Under the pieces are notes generated by a model. It worked only from the letters and a program-made list of their open reading frames with translations, was not told the DNA's origin and did not search any database. Shown here in pieces: positions 45,533 to 55,977 of a stretch of 64,000 nt of DNA. Origin of the DNA: Reticulitermes speratus (taxonomy: Eukaryota; Arthropoda; Insecta; Blattodea; Rhinotermitidae); assembly GCA_021186555.1 (NCBI GenBank), contig JAJKFL010000006.1, positions 42,948,705-43,012,704 on the forward strand. Direction: 5' to 3'. The stretch's first letter is position 1. Each line of letters starts with the position of its first letter. The translations under genes were made by a program, and so were the position numbers.

Positions 45533-45985
45533 TACTACAACATATTTCGCCTGCTACACGCTGCCATCGTCAAGGATTATAAACAAAGTCATATTTAGCT
45601 AAGATTATGTAACACTGTCCAAGGTAAAGCCAAAATATACATTCTAGAGTAAACCACAATTTATTCGTATGCAGTAGGCAGTTTAGTATAAAATTTGTAA
45701 AATATACGGAGCACAATTAAAAAAATTATTAATTATTAAAGATTATTAACAAGATTTATTAATTGAGTTCTGAATGTTTTATAGTTTGCATCTTATACAT
45801 GATTGCCTACTGCATAGAAAGATGTTATGCTCTACTCTAGAATGCACACTTTGCCTTTACTTTGGACAACGATATATGTATATATGTATACATATATACA
45901 TATATCGTTGTCCTAAGTAAATTTGATCTTTGTGTATACTCCCTGACGGTGGCTAAGTGTATTAGCCAAAATATATTGGAAACAT
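45533..45985. mobile_element. Decayed hammerhead-bearing inverted element
   Basis: Inverted arms (about 45615-45690 and 45790-45868, sharing CATTCTAGAGTA and its complement, TGCAGTAGGCA and its complement). At the left end a minus motif has TTGACGA and GAAATATG; at the right end a plus motif (45943-45985) has CTGACGG, a perfect stem GGCTAA GTGTA TTAGCC, and AAAA for GAAA. Both cores are mutated. Confidence 0.5.
45864..45913. repeat. 50-bp perfect palindrome
   Basis: Left half GGACAACGATATATGTATAT plus ATGTA is exactly the reverse complement of the right half; the centre is between 45888 and 45889. Flanks extend the symmetry with one mismatch (ACTTT...TAAGT). Confidence 0.95.
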
Positions 45986-46007
45986 TTTATTGTTTTTACT
46001 TATATAT

Positions 46008-46290
46008 TTTTTTATTTTTTTTATTTTTTGCCTATGGCTCAACAGCCCCTTTTCGGGTGCCTAGGCCTCCTCATTTCGAGGCTTCACGATCACACACTTT
46101 TTAGACACACCACACTCGGTAGGACTCCTCTGTACAAGTGACCAGCTCGTTGCAGAGACCTCTACCTGACAACACACAACACTCACAAGAGACAGACATC
46201 CATGCCCCCCGGCGGGATTCGAACCCACGATCCTAGTAAGCGAGCGGCCGCAGACCCACGCCTTAGAGCGCACGGCCACTGGGATCGGCA
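46008..46290 (-). mobile_element. tRNA-derived SINE, family A, full length
   Basis: A perfect 13-bp target duplication TTTACTTATATAT (45995-46007, 46291-46303). Tail at the left (T run, then the complement of GGGGCTGTTGAGCCATAG), B box GGGTTCGAATCCC, head GCCGATCCCAGTGGCCGTGC on the minus strand. Confidence 0.94.
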
Positions 46291-46303
46291 TTTACTTATA
46301 TAT

Positions 46304-47608
46304 ACCATCACAATAATTTGGTATAAGTCTTGTTTGTCTTACAACATTTTTCTTGTTTATAGATTTCAGTTTTGTAATAAAATGTAATGTGTTATCTCAC
46401 CTTCCTTATAAAACGACTTAACATCACCTTGCTTTACAAAGGATGTTATAGGAACTACATACGTTATACCATATGTGTACATATAAGTCTTTATTAATAT
46501 TTAAATGCATGGAAGGACATGTGAATCAATAGCACGGCGACAGGAAGAGATATTTCTGTTATTGTAATGTATAAATTATTTTTATCTCCTTATGTAACAC
46601 AGAGCCAGGCAGGAACATGTCTGTCAGTTGAGATATTAAATAACGGTAGTGGTAGATGAATGAAATACGAGTATGTGGTCTTGTTTGTATAACACTGAGG
46701 ACAGCTGATTAATAGTAAGTTGATATAACATATTTATAAAACGCAATAGGTCATAGAACCCAACAAACAGGCGCGCAGACGCAGAAAGCCCTTATGGCAC
46801 GTTCGTCTATCTCTCCTCTTTATTGGGTTTATTTTAGGGCGCTATCAGTTTTTCAGGATAAATGGCCTTCGTTGATAGAATGATAAATGACCAATTGAAA
46901 ATGGTGTAAGATAAGGCTGTTGTGGTCTGATAGAGACACAATCACAAAATTTGTCACAAGGAATGAGAAGAACAACGAAGATATGTGAGGACAGCTGATG
47001 ATCCATCCTGGATTCGAAACAAGCATATTTCGAATGGAATCCTAGAGCGTTACCTCCACAGTTGCTGTGTATGTTAGTTATGCAAAGGTTGCAGGAAATA
47101 CTGGTTTAGCAGTTACAAACAGGAACAGAAGATAGGAGCAATATAGAACCCGGCAGGTATGTTTTAGTTTTTTGTACAACAAAAGTTCAATACCTCGGTA
47201 ACTATTTAGACAACAAAACTTTTAATTTTCGTTTTAGAATTGTCTACAGACTGCTTGTTGAATGGTTGCTTTTGATAAAGTTTTCTTCATATGAACAAAA
47301 TTGTCTGTCCATAAATTTTGTGCTGAAACTTGTATCTTCGAGTAAGGGACATTATTATTATTATTATTATTTATATAAGATCAGGCATTTTCAGATTGTC
47401 GCCATTCTTTGAAATCTTATTATATTAAAGGAAGGTGTCCAGATCATAACCTTAAAATTAAGTAAAAGTTAATAGAAGAAATACACAATAAAATTTATAA
47501 AGAATTATTTTAATATGTGTCGTTTGGAGATATTCCTTCAGTGTCTTTATGATCCATGTTGATGGCAATCATCCGAAACCTTTTAAACCTTAAATAAATA
47601 AATAGATA
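46304..47608. other. Unassigned
   Basis: GAGGACAGCTGAT occurs at 46697 and 46987, bracketing about 290 bp; this could be a target duplication or chance. The second copy is followed by GATCCATCCTGGATTCGAAAC, superficially hammerhead-like. No gene is seen. Confidence 0.3.
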
Positions 47609-47610
47609 TA

Positions 47611-47688
47611 CAGAGTATACACAAAAGAATGGTGCGGTTTCAATAGTGAAAACTGTCGAATCCGCACCATTTTTTTGTGTATACCCTG
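47611..47688. mobile_element. 78-bp palindromic MITE related to the mariner element
   Basis: Same size and ends as the one at 4180: CAGAGTATACACAAAAGAAT at left, complementary right end ATACCCTG, TA on each side. The centre differs (AAAACTGTCGAATCC). Confidence 0.85.
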
Positions 47689-47690
47689 TA

Positions 47691-48829
47691 TTTTAAATAG
47701 TGTAATATGTTGGTCCTTTTGTCTTATTATACTTGGGTACACCACCACAATACACTCTAAAATTTTACCGTTAAAGTTTTAACGGGATTCATGCTTATGA
47801 AATTAATATCCATTATACTTGACCAAGATTCCTTTTTCTGAAAGAGCTGAATAGTAAATCTTTCAAAAAAGAAAAAAAACTTACTTTACAAACAAGTGTA
47901 AAATCTGCCATAGGTAATGTACCAAAGATAATACCGCTGAGCTATCTTCAGACATGAGTTCTTTTTTCTGGTAATCTGACTTATGAATTTAAGATCTCGT
48001 GAGAAATGTCGTATATGGTAAAGAGGATTTGAAACCTCTCGGCTTTTTTTTTTCTTTTTTTTTTCTAATATTCCATGTATTCAGCTGTTTTATACGGACT
48101 TTCATATCGTCCCAGGTAAAGTTTAATGAAACTCCTAGGATTATTCAGGAACGTATTTCGGTAGCACTCATCTTATTGAACTAGTGTTCTTTGCTTATTT
48201 CTTCCATACCAAGCTACAAAAATGAGTAAGATTAAAGGTAGTGACTGATGGATAGTACATAGATGATATAGGATGGAATCAGAAATGGAACATTCACCTC
48301 TAATGTGCGGAAAGAAACTTTCGAAGTGAGACTTGCAGTACTAGGCTCGGGGATGACCAGATATGGGATGACCTACACATATAACGAAAGGCCAAGGATA
48401 AGTTATTCTTTAAAATAACATATTCAGGCCCAAACTCTGGCTATGTTCATAATAATATTAATAAAACTGATAGAATCCATTAATATTCTTATGTGGGATC
48501 ATGGGTCCGTAGATAATGTGACACCGTTCAAGGACATCACGTCAAGCAAGTAACAAGGCCCACAAGATAGTGATGCGAATTAATGAGGTGGATTTGACAG
48601 TTATTTTTTTAACTTACGGTGTGAAATTTTGTGTAGTGACAATCTCTAAACAGTAGAGTAAGAAACTTTCATTGAAGTATCGTTTTAACGAAATGAAAAC
48701 TAAGATGACAGGATGCTGGCGAATTATTTTGAATTGTTGTTAAATTATCTGTTAATTTATGTGTTGGTATGTCCTTTCTGCGGCTCTTCTTGTGGGAAGT
48801 TAAACTCCTCGCATTTGGAAGGTAACAAA
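47691..48829. other. Nothing recognised
   Basis: No assignable frame. Confidence 0.3.
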
Positions 48830-49041
48830 GCGCGTACCGAACACCCTGTCAAGGCCACATCAACGTTGCTGGCAGACTCGAAGCGCGTACCGAACACCCT
48901 GTCAAGGCCACATCAACGTTGTTGAGAGACTTGAAGCGCGTACCGAACACCCTGTCAAGGCCACATCAACGTTGTTCGCAGATTCAAACCGCGTACCGAA
49001 CACCCTGTCAAGGCCACATCAACGTTGCTGGCAGACTCAAA
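48830..49041. repeat. 53-bp minisatellite, four copies
   Basis: Starts at 48830, 48883, 48936 and 48989; unit GCGCGTACCGAACACCCTGT, CAAGGCCACATCAACGTTGY, TGGCAGACTCGAA. GC-richer than its surroundings. Confidence 0.95.
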
Positions 49042-49889
49042 ATAACAGGCTATGTAATGATTGATTTTACTTAGTAAGTTATTGCATTACTTATTAAATC
49101 TGAAGACATACTCAACAATTATCAAGATGTGGTAGAAATATTCTTGCACCCGCATGGCGTTAAAATGTCCTGATTTTAGTGAAATAAAAATATCCACGAT
49201 AGCACATCACAACCAATATATTTTCAAATTTTTTTTTAAATGACCAGAAACTCTCGGGCTTTTACGTGCAGTCATACGGACGGAATGACAGTCCTTCAAT
49301 TTTCAGAAATTATGCGCAAATAATTTTGGAGCACTCGAAAAAGAAACACAAGACGTTTAGGTTATGTCACGTTAATACGTGATGACGTGTGTGTCTGGTG
49401 CCACTCATTCATTACCGTTCGAAGCACTTAGCTATTAGCATCAGTTTCACACGACTCGACCTGTTATAAGGCTCGCCTTCAAAATTGCTTCCTTCTTCCA
49501 TAAACTGTAGCGACGCAATTAAATTACGGTCTATGATTGGACGCTTGCAACTTTCAGATGGGATTCATCAAAGCGGTCAGCGTGTCTCCAAACATAACAG
49601 CGTAAATATGACGTCACTGCAGGAAGATACAGAGACGTCGTTTCTCTGAGCTCTTTAAAACACAATGGTAACAAAATGTACCACATGCTTTAGCACTGAG
49701 GAAATGTGCATTTTGCTCACACAGTGTATTTATGTGATTGCACGATTATCCAAATAAACCCCAATTCTTTCTGAAAATCAGTATCCACCTTAGACAAGTA
49801 GTGGAGAGGAAAAGTGTTTTTTCTCTGAAGCAGGAAGTAACCAAATCTTCTTCAAAAGCTGATAGCTCCTCAGCTAGTCAAGATTTTCC
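49042..49889. other. Nothing recognised
   Basis: No gene or repeat I can assign. Confidence 0.3.
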
Positions 49890-50150
49890 CATTTATGCAA
49901 CACTAAGCCTTACAGCGGCGTTCAGAACGGCTCGCCACCTGCCCCTATCCTGAGCCAGATCAATCCAGTCCACGGCCTCTCAAAAGATTCCTTTAATATT
50001 AGTGTTAATATTATCCTCCAATCTATGCCTAATTTTTCCATATGGTCTCTTTCCCTCAGATTTCCTTACCAAATCTCTGTAAGCACTTGTCCTTTTCCCC
50101 ATATAAGCCACATATTCCACCCATCTTATCCTTCTTCATTTGGTCACCAT
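49890..50150 (-). pseudogene. LINE-2 C-terminal and 3' fragment
   Basis: Minus strand: GGTGGAATATGTGGCTTATA, AGAGACCATATGG, GGATTGATCTGGCTCAGGAT, AGGGGCAGGTGGCGAGCCGT, matching the [10 protein letters not shown] to [14 protein letters not shown] region, diverged and frameshifted. Confidence 0.75.
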
Positions 50151-50245
50151 AAAACATTTTATGAAATATCATAGCCGTATATATACGTAAATGATATAAA
50201 AATGTCAACAACGTACGCTATAAAGAGTAGATTTATTCTACGTTT

Positions 50246-50290
50246 GCGATGCTACGTGTTTCGACTAGCCACCATCACTAAGGAAAACAT
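50246..50290 (-). ncRNA. Hammerhead-like relic
   Basis: Minus strand: TAGTGATGGTGGCTAGTCGAA, then ACACGTAGCATCG. GAAACACGTA is kept, but the CTGANGA block is damaged. Confidence 0.25.
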
Positions 50291-51095
50291 GTAATTTTTT
50301 ATATAATGGTACACGTTCCTTGATAATGGCTGCTAGCAGAAACTTGTGCTTGTAAATTACCAGGAATAAAAATTGTGTTTTAAAATTATTAGGCAAATTT
50401 TGTAGCATATCTAGCTTAGAATAAATGTAATTATTGTAGTATAATTGCTGTTGTTTCTTACATCATCCGAATATATTTTGGTGTGGAGTATAAATCATAA
50501 AGTTCTTGTTTATGTAAAGCTTGAAGTGGGAAGAGAATTCTTAAATATTATTTAGATATTTCATCGTAAGCAGGGTACATAGTCCATAACGTCTGTCCTT
50601 AACCTATGCCCAATTTCGGTTTCGGCTACAGCTTGGCTTTTCAAACAACTTTTCATAATTTTCTCAATACTTCAAGAACGTTACTTTCATTATCAAGAGT
50701 GCTTCTACATCAGGCCTGAAAATGGAAGCAGCAGACTTATGCGAAACATTATTTCTCTTCTACCAAACTTCACGTTGTATCGTCCCTGCAGACCCTACAA
50801 TTTCACACAATACGATGTTTTTAAAACAGGCCACGGTCTTTTCCTGTATAAACTTTCCCATTCCTTATCACAGCCAGCGTTACATTGTGTCTACCTCTGC
50901 AGCTGACAGTGAGTCTTGAAGAAAATAATGGAAACAGGGCATCAAGAAAAGGCAATAATTAGAAAGGGAGAAAGGATATTATTTAGTTTGCGCAATTATG
51001 TATTAGACTAAGATTACTCTACATTTTGTGCCTAAGAGGGAAGATGTAACAGGTGAGTGGAGAAGACTACATAATGAAAAACTGAATGATTTGAA

Positions 51096-51652
51096 TATAT
51101 AAATGGAATGTATAACGACAAATGCACTAATTAAGTATATTTACACTATACAATAGCCCTACGTACGTTTCGGTCACAAATTGACCATCATCAGGGGCTC
51201 AGTATGCACGTAAGTGCACTTCACTTCACTGTCCATTGTTTTTGAGTAATGTAGGGTGGTTATTTTTTGCACTGTTCACTATGTTGGTATGATTGAAGTA
51301 GTGTAGTATGATCGTGGGTAGATGTCGTATATTTTGAATGTTTTGAGGTATGATGCTTCCACTTGGTTATGTAAGTACTCACGTGGCATTCTCCGCGCAA
51401 TTGTAGGTTGTTGTCCGTAGTTTGTTGGACACAGTTCACTGTATAAACGTTGTTATGGGTTTTGTTGCACTACACTGTTGTAGTGGGCATTGTTGAGTAT
51501 CTTACTGTCTTGCTGAGGAAGTTGACGCCGTCTTCTTCCAATATTGCGTAGGTAGGTTAAGTGGTATCCATTGTTGTTATGCGATGTGTGATTATCCATG
51601 GAGTTCAGTACTGGGGGCCTTAACAAAATACACGGTGAACAAAAAATCAAGT
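51096..51652 (-). mobile_element. 557-bp hammerhead-bearing insertion in LINE-2
   Basis: Bounded by a perfect 13-bp target duplication TGAATGATTTGAA (51083-51095, 51653-51665). The hammerhead motif lies about 450 bp into the element on the minus strand, close to the end carrying TTAGTGCATTTGTCG. A minus frame of 80 codons (51453-51695) crosses its upstream part; I cannot match it to a known protein. The host LINE gives a clean pre-insertion sequence. Confidence 0.85.
51155..51199 (-). ncRNA. Hammerhead-ribozyme-like motif, best preserved in the window
   Basis: Minus strand: stem I AGCCC/GGGCT (5 bp); CTGATGA; stem II GGTCA ATTTG TGACC (5 bp, perfect); GAAA; palindromic CGTACG as minimal stem III; TA before stem I. 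All invariant core positions are present. Confidence 0.72.
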
Positions 51653-52074
51653 TGAATGATTTGAACTCATCACCAAATATTATTTGGGTGATCAAATAAA
51701 GAAGAATAAGGTGAGCGGTGCATGTAGCACGTATCGGAGGAACACGACCTGCATACAGGGTTTTGGTGAGGAGACCTGAGGAAACGAGACCACTTGGAAG
51801 ACCCAGGCGTAGATGGGAGAATAATATTAAAATGGATCTTCATGAAGTGGGATGAGGAAGCATGGACTGGATAGATAGGGCTGTCCGGCTCTCCAGTCAC
51901 TGTACTATTTAAATTATGCTACGGAATTAAGTATGTTTACAACTACCTAACTAGTTGTCTTGTTGTCTGATTCAGTAAATAACAAAATATTTGCCGCAAT
52001 AAGTATCAGTTTACAGACGTTACGGTCTTGGGAACTTTCAATTCTTTAATCAAATTTTCGAATCTTGCTTGAGA

Positions 52075-52265
52075 CAGAACAGGATATATATATGAAAGGA
52101 CAGGCAATGTACGGATAACGTAAAATTGAAGCGCGTTCGCGTAACCATTGTTGCTGTAGAAAAGCAATAAGTATTACATATTCTGAGCGGTGTATGTAGC
52201 CATAGTTATCCAGCATGTAAAGCTCATGTGCCGTGTTATATTGTCAAGGAGACGTTAATAGATGC
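52075..52265 (-). mobile_element. Family R fragment
   Basis: GAAGCGCGTTCGCGTAACCA and TAGTTATCCAGCATGTAAAG match the left part of the copy at 60.7-60.9 kb. Confidence 0.6.
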
Positions 52266-52364
52266 CAACGAATTTAAAATTGGAGCACACTGAAAGGCAT
52301 AATTTTTAAGAGCTGATGAAGTCAAAAGTGTAATGAAAGTGTAAATACGTATACATTAAACAGT

Positions 52365-52728
52365 CTTTTTTTATGGCTCGACAGCCCTGTATGGGCCTGG
52401 TCCTCCTCGTTTCGTCGAGGCTTCACGATCACACACATTAGACACACCACAGTCGGTAGGACTCCTCTGGATGAGTGATCAGCTCGTCGCAGAGACCTCT
52501 ACCTGACAAAACACAACACTCACAAGAGACAGACATCCATGACCCCGGTGGGATTTTTTTTTTTTTAAATCCTTTTGTCCTTCATGCCACTTATGTTCCA
52601 TACTACTGTCCTTATACAACAAACACAACACAAACATCCATGCCCCCGGTGGGATTCGAACCCACAATCCTAGTAAGCGAGCGGCCGAAGGCCCACGCCT
52701 TAGACCGCACGGCCACTGGGATCGGCTC
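52365..52728 (-). mobile_element. Chimeric (dimeric) family A SINE
   Basis: Minus strand: an A-prime unit with intact head (52558-52727, ending AAAGGATTTAAAAAAAAAA) runs directly into the body and tail of a second A-type SINE (52365-52557) that lacks its own head. One 9-bp duplication TTAAACAGT (52356-52364, 52729-52737) encloses both, so the pair may have inserted as one unit. Confidence 0.85.
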
Positions 52729-52737
52729 TTAAACAGT

Positions 52738-53502
52738 TTGATTATGTAAATAACATAGTGGTTCATGGGTAATTAATAATTTTAATAGCTTTACTAATTA
52801 GCTAAGGAAATATAAAAATTACATATGAATAATTAGGAGTTGGCTGTATATTTGAAGTCAACTTATTAACGTATTAGCTAAATAAGTAATTAATATTTAA
52901 AGATAATTAAAAGAACAAATCATATTACGTTTGTAGTACCAATGATAGCGAAATAGTGAACAAAAGTAATCTCTAAAGTAATTAAGTTTGTAAGCAGATT
53001 ATTATCAAAATTACTGTACATGATAAATGTAGTGGGATTATTTGCTTAATTAGTATTTGTGCGTGTGGTAATTTCGAGTGTCATAAGGAATTAAAAATTA
53101 TATATTTAAATCAAAACAGTAAATTTTAAAGAGTCAAGATATTTTTTATAATTCTTTCAGTATGAATTTGTTTTCTAGGTACATTTTGGCTTATAATTGC
53201 AGGACAGAGCACACAAGATAGAAGTCACTAAAACACTTCAAAGGAAATTGGTAATAGTAAAAAATCACATTGTTTTCCAGTGGTTGGCTCCTACGGAAAT
53301 TTTAATAAAACAGCAAGATTCCTAAAGTGTGGAACATTTTCTACGCAACTGAGAAATTATCAGTTTCTCATCTAACACCTTGCGACGTGAAATTAAGCAG
53401 TGTCAGGATTCAAATTAATGCCACATTTTCTTCTCAAATATTTCTTTTCGTCATTTTTGATAAGAATTCCTGAGCTAAGAGTAAAGGGAACTGATTTCCT
53501 TT
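52738..53502. other. AT-rich DNA, nothing recognised
   Basis: No assignable repeat or frame. Confidence 0.3.
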
Positions 53503-53835
53503 ATGGACATTAAAGAAAATATCTCCCTTATTCCAGCGATATATAAAGGAGATGGATCGGTAGACATATATACAACTCCCATAATAACCTGTGCCGGATT
53601 CACTCCGCTCGGCGTGGAAGATTTAGATAAAGTTTATCTAATTCTCTGGAGTTTAATTTGGCGAGAAATGCTTTATGCTCTCACTCTGCGTTATTCAATA
53701 CCCTCCGCCACGGACTATGACTTTGTTATATGTCCAGAATATCAAGCCGCCCACGTAAATTCTCAGACCTTGCTGAGGTTTAAATTTCAACTGATGCCCA
53801 GAATGGAGGATGTTTTAAATTCAAAGTACACATAA
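53503..53835 (+). CDS. Unrecognised 110-codon open frame
   Basis: The longest frame in the window not explained by a repeat or microsatellite that I can name. It starts MDIKENISLIPAIYKGDG and ends MEDVLNSKYT, with a hydrophobic middle (YLILWSLIWREMLYAL). Codon composition is less AT-biased than the flanks. I see no signal peptide, domain motif, splice-site pattern or neighbour supporting it, and 110 codons can arise by chance in 64 kb. It could be a remnant of an unrecognised transposon. I would not annotate it as a gene without transcript evidence. Confidence 0.15.
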   Translation: MDIKENISLIPAIYKGDGSVDIYTTPIITCAGFTPLGVEDLDKVYLILWSLIWREMLYALTLRYSIPSATDYDFVICPEYQAAHVNSQTLLRFKFQLMPRMEDVLNSKYT

Positions 53836-54244
53836 ATACACCCGAGACCTTAAGGCGCACTGAGGTCAGGGGCATAAACACTTAGAGACAGCATTAGAAA
53901 GTTAAGTTGGAAAAAATAGGGTTATGCAAAATGTATACTGCACACTATAAATTGTTGAACATATACGTACATCGATCATTCCTCATAAATTTTGTATATT
54001 TAAATTTATAGCTTAATACTATTCAGAGGGAAAATTTCCGTAAATATTAAATAACACGTGAGTGAGTGTAATAAATTTCAACCTCTCAAATATAAGTAAC
54101 ATAAGCACCACATAAAAATGTTCCATTACGTATTTCTACAGTAGATTATCAGGTAAAACTGTGGCGTTTCGTTTAGATCTTGAATGGGACGTCACCAAGG
54201 CATTCACTTTATTCACAGTCTTATATTAACTTCCAAATAATAGC

Positions 54245-54460
54245 ATAGGCCTCGTAATTTCCAGTATCCTCCCTTATCATTAAGATAACACAGTAGCTGC
54301 TTACGTCTTCTTCCTCGTCTTGCCATCACTCCTACCCTTCCCTCCATCTTTCCTTCAATAACGTGATTTAGAAGGTATTCCTATGCAAGATGTGACCAAT
54401 CCAGTTAGCCTTCCTTATTTCTATTGATTGTAAGACATTCCTCTCCTCTTTGTCGCTATG
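54245..54460 (-). pseudogene. LINE-1 fragment
   Basis: Minus strand matches the middle of the LINE-1 3' region (ACCAATCCAGTTAGCCTTCC on plus; ANWIGHIL region), 5' and 3' truncated, with indels. Confidence 0.7.
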
Positions 54461-54676
54461 TCACATTCTAAAGTCAAACCATATATAAATATATAAATAG
54501 ATGTATATACAAACACACTTGTACGTAATCGTAACGCTAGGCTTTTCGGTAAGGCAGTAGGCCTACCATCTACAGCCGTGCAAGCGTAGTTAGTGCCTTG
54601 TCATTGTGGGGTTATATTATGTTTATATTAAATTTATTGCAATTATTTACAATTAAAGATTTCTATATTTTTAAGT

Positions 54677-54834
54677 AAAAGATAACGTTAAAGCAACCCC
54701 ATTACAGGCCTGGACAGGCCTTTAGGGTTTCTGGAGGTTGAGGCTCCCAGATTTCTAGAAAATCGGCACATGAAGGTGGTAAGGTTGTCAGCCCTAAGCA
54801 ACAGCCGCCTTTACTCCCGCAGGAAATATTCCTC
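54677..54834 (-). mobile_element. SINE family D, 5'-truncated
   Basis: Only the 3' half is present (minus: GGCTGACAACCTTACCACCT, ending GGGGTTGCTTTAAC). Flanks TATATTTTTAAGTA and CATATTTTCAAGTA are a plausible diverged target duplication. Confidence 0.8.
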
Positions 54835-54848
54835 CATATTTTCAAGTA

Positions 54849-55966
54849 TCACTTTTATTTCAGTACGAAATCACAAGCAAGTTGATGTCTCATGCCTGTG
54901 GTATTGACATTCAGTTAACACTTTGGTGTCACTGCAAACACTCCATTGCGTTCTTCCTTTCAGTGGTTCCCCTTTGAAGATCGAAGATCACTTTTCGTGT
55001 TCATGGTGATGTCTCTCTTACTGGCGAGCTTTCGCAGTTGTAATTGTCTATAGTCTGTGTTTCATTACGAGTTGTTATTTGTCTCCTGTTATTGTACGTT
55101 AAGCATTAGATAGCCAATATTAGAATTATTTTTGGTTTGTGTAGTGTTTCTCGCGAACAGCTGAACAAAGTGTAGTAGGCAATGCAAGTAGTGGCTGAAA
55201 CGGCGCAGCTCTATTAACAATGCTTCGTCTAATAAATAACATTCTCGCCTTCAAGAAGTATAGAATAAAGATTTCTTAGTAGAAATCATAAATCCAACTT
55301 CAATTTCGTATGCACTTTAGTATACTCTGATATTATAATTATTATTTTATTTAAGTCGAATTATGTGAAAATTTCTTAAGTCCAAAATGTGAATAGGCCA
55401 AAGGTACATTAAATTCATGAACTATAAACTCAAAAATTCGCTCGGCCTCCATGTTTGCAATTGCGATTTATATTCCACAGGCCTAACTCTTACATTTTGT
55501 TACTTATTCACATCCGAACCGAAGTTGAAAGAAAAATATTTAAACTACATTTATTTTATGTTCTACAAATATATTCCCTCAAAAGTCCCCCGGCCCACTA
55601 GTTAATCTTCTGCCATATGGTGTTCTAGGATTGCAAATGCTGGCAATTCTTAATTTGCAGTGTCATCTCTTCTACCTCAAATGTCATGCGTCCATCATCA
55701 CATTCCTCTTAACTGCAGCCAAAAATGGATTTTGTGGTAACTGGTAAAAAAGTCTAAAAAATTTAATTATCTGGAACCCAGTTGCACAATAACAGGCGAT
55801 TTTTTGACTTCAAAACTCCAATAATGCTAAACAATCTGTTTCACAAAATAAAAGGATAAACCTTACAAACTCGCCATGCTTCCTGTGTCTGACTTTCTGA
55901 ACGTGTGTGCTTCGCAAAATATCAACTTTTCTTAAAAATAATTTTTATCAAATTTGGTACGAAGTC
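54849..55966. other. Nothing recognised
   Basis: No assignable frame or repeat. Confidence 0.3.
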
Positions 55967-55977
55967 TATGTCACTAT

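Larger units (their letters stand above)
51015..51900 (+). pseudogene. LINE-2 C-terminal fragment, split by an insertion
   Basis: The left part (to 51095) reads GTAACAGGTGAGTGGAGAAG (VTGEWRRLHNEKLNDL). The right part (from 51653) continues [10 protein letters not shown], then the [15 protein letters not shown] region (ACCCAGGCGTAGATGGGAG). Joining the parts across 51096-51652 restores the normal order, as in the copy at 35 kb, so the middle is a later insertion. The LINE also has stops (TAA in GATCAAATAAAG). Confidence 0.85.

Noticed and set aside
46987..47010. Hammerhead-like CTGATGATCCATCCTGG...GAAAC
   Set aside because: The hairpin and GAAA are out of register, with no stem I and no element structure.
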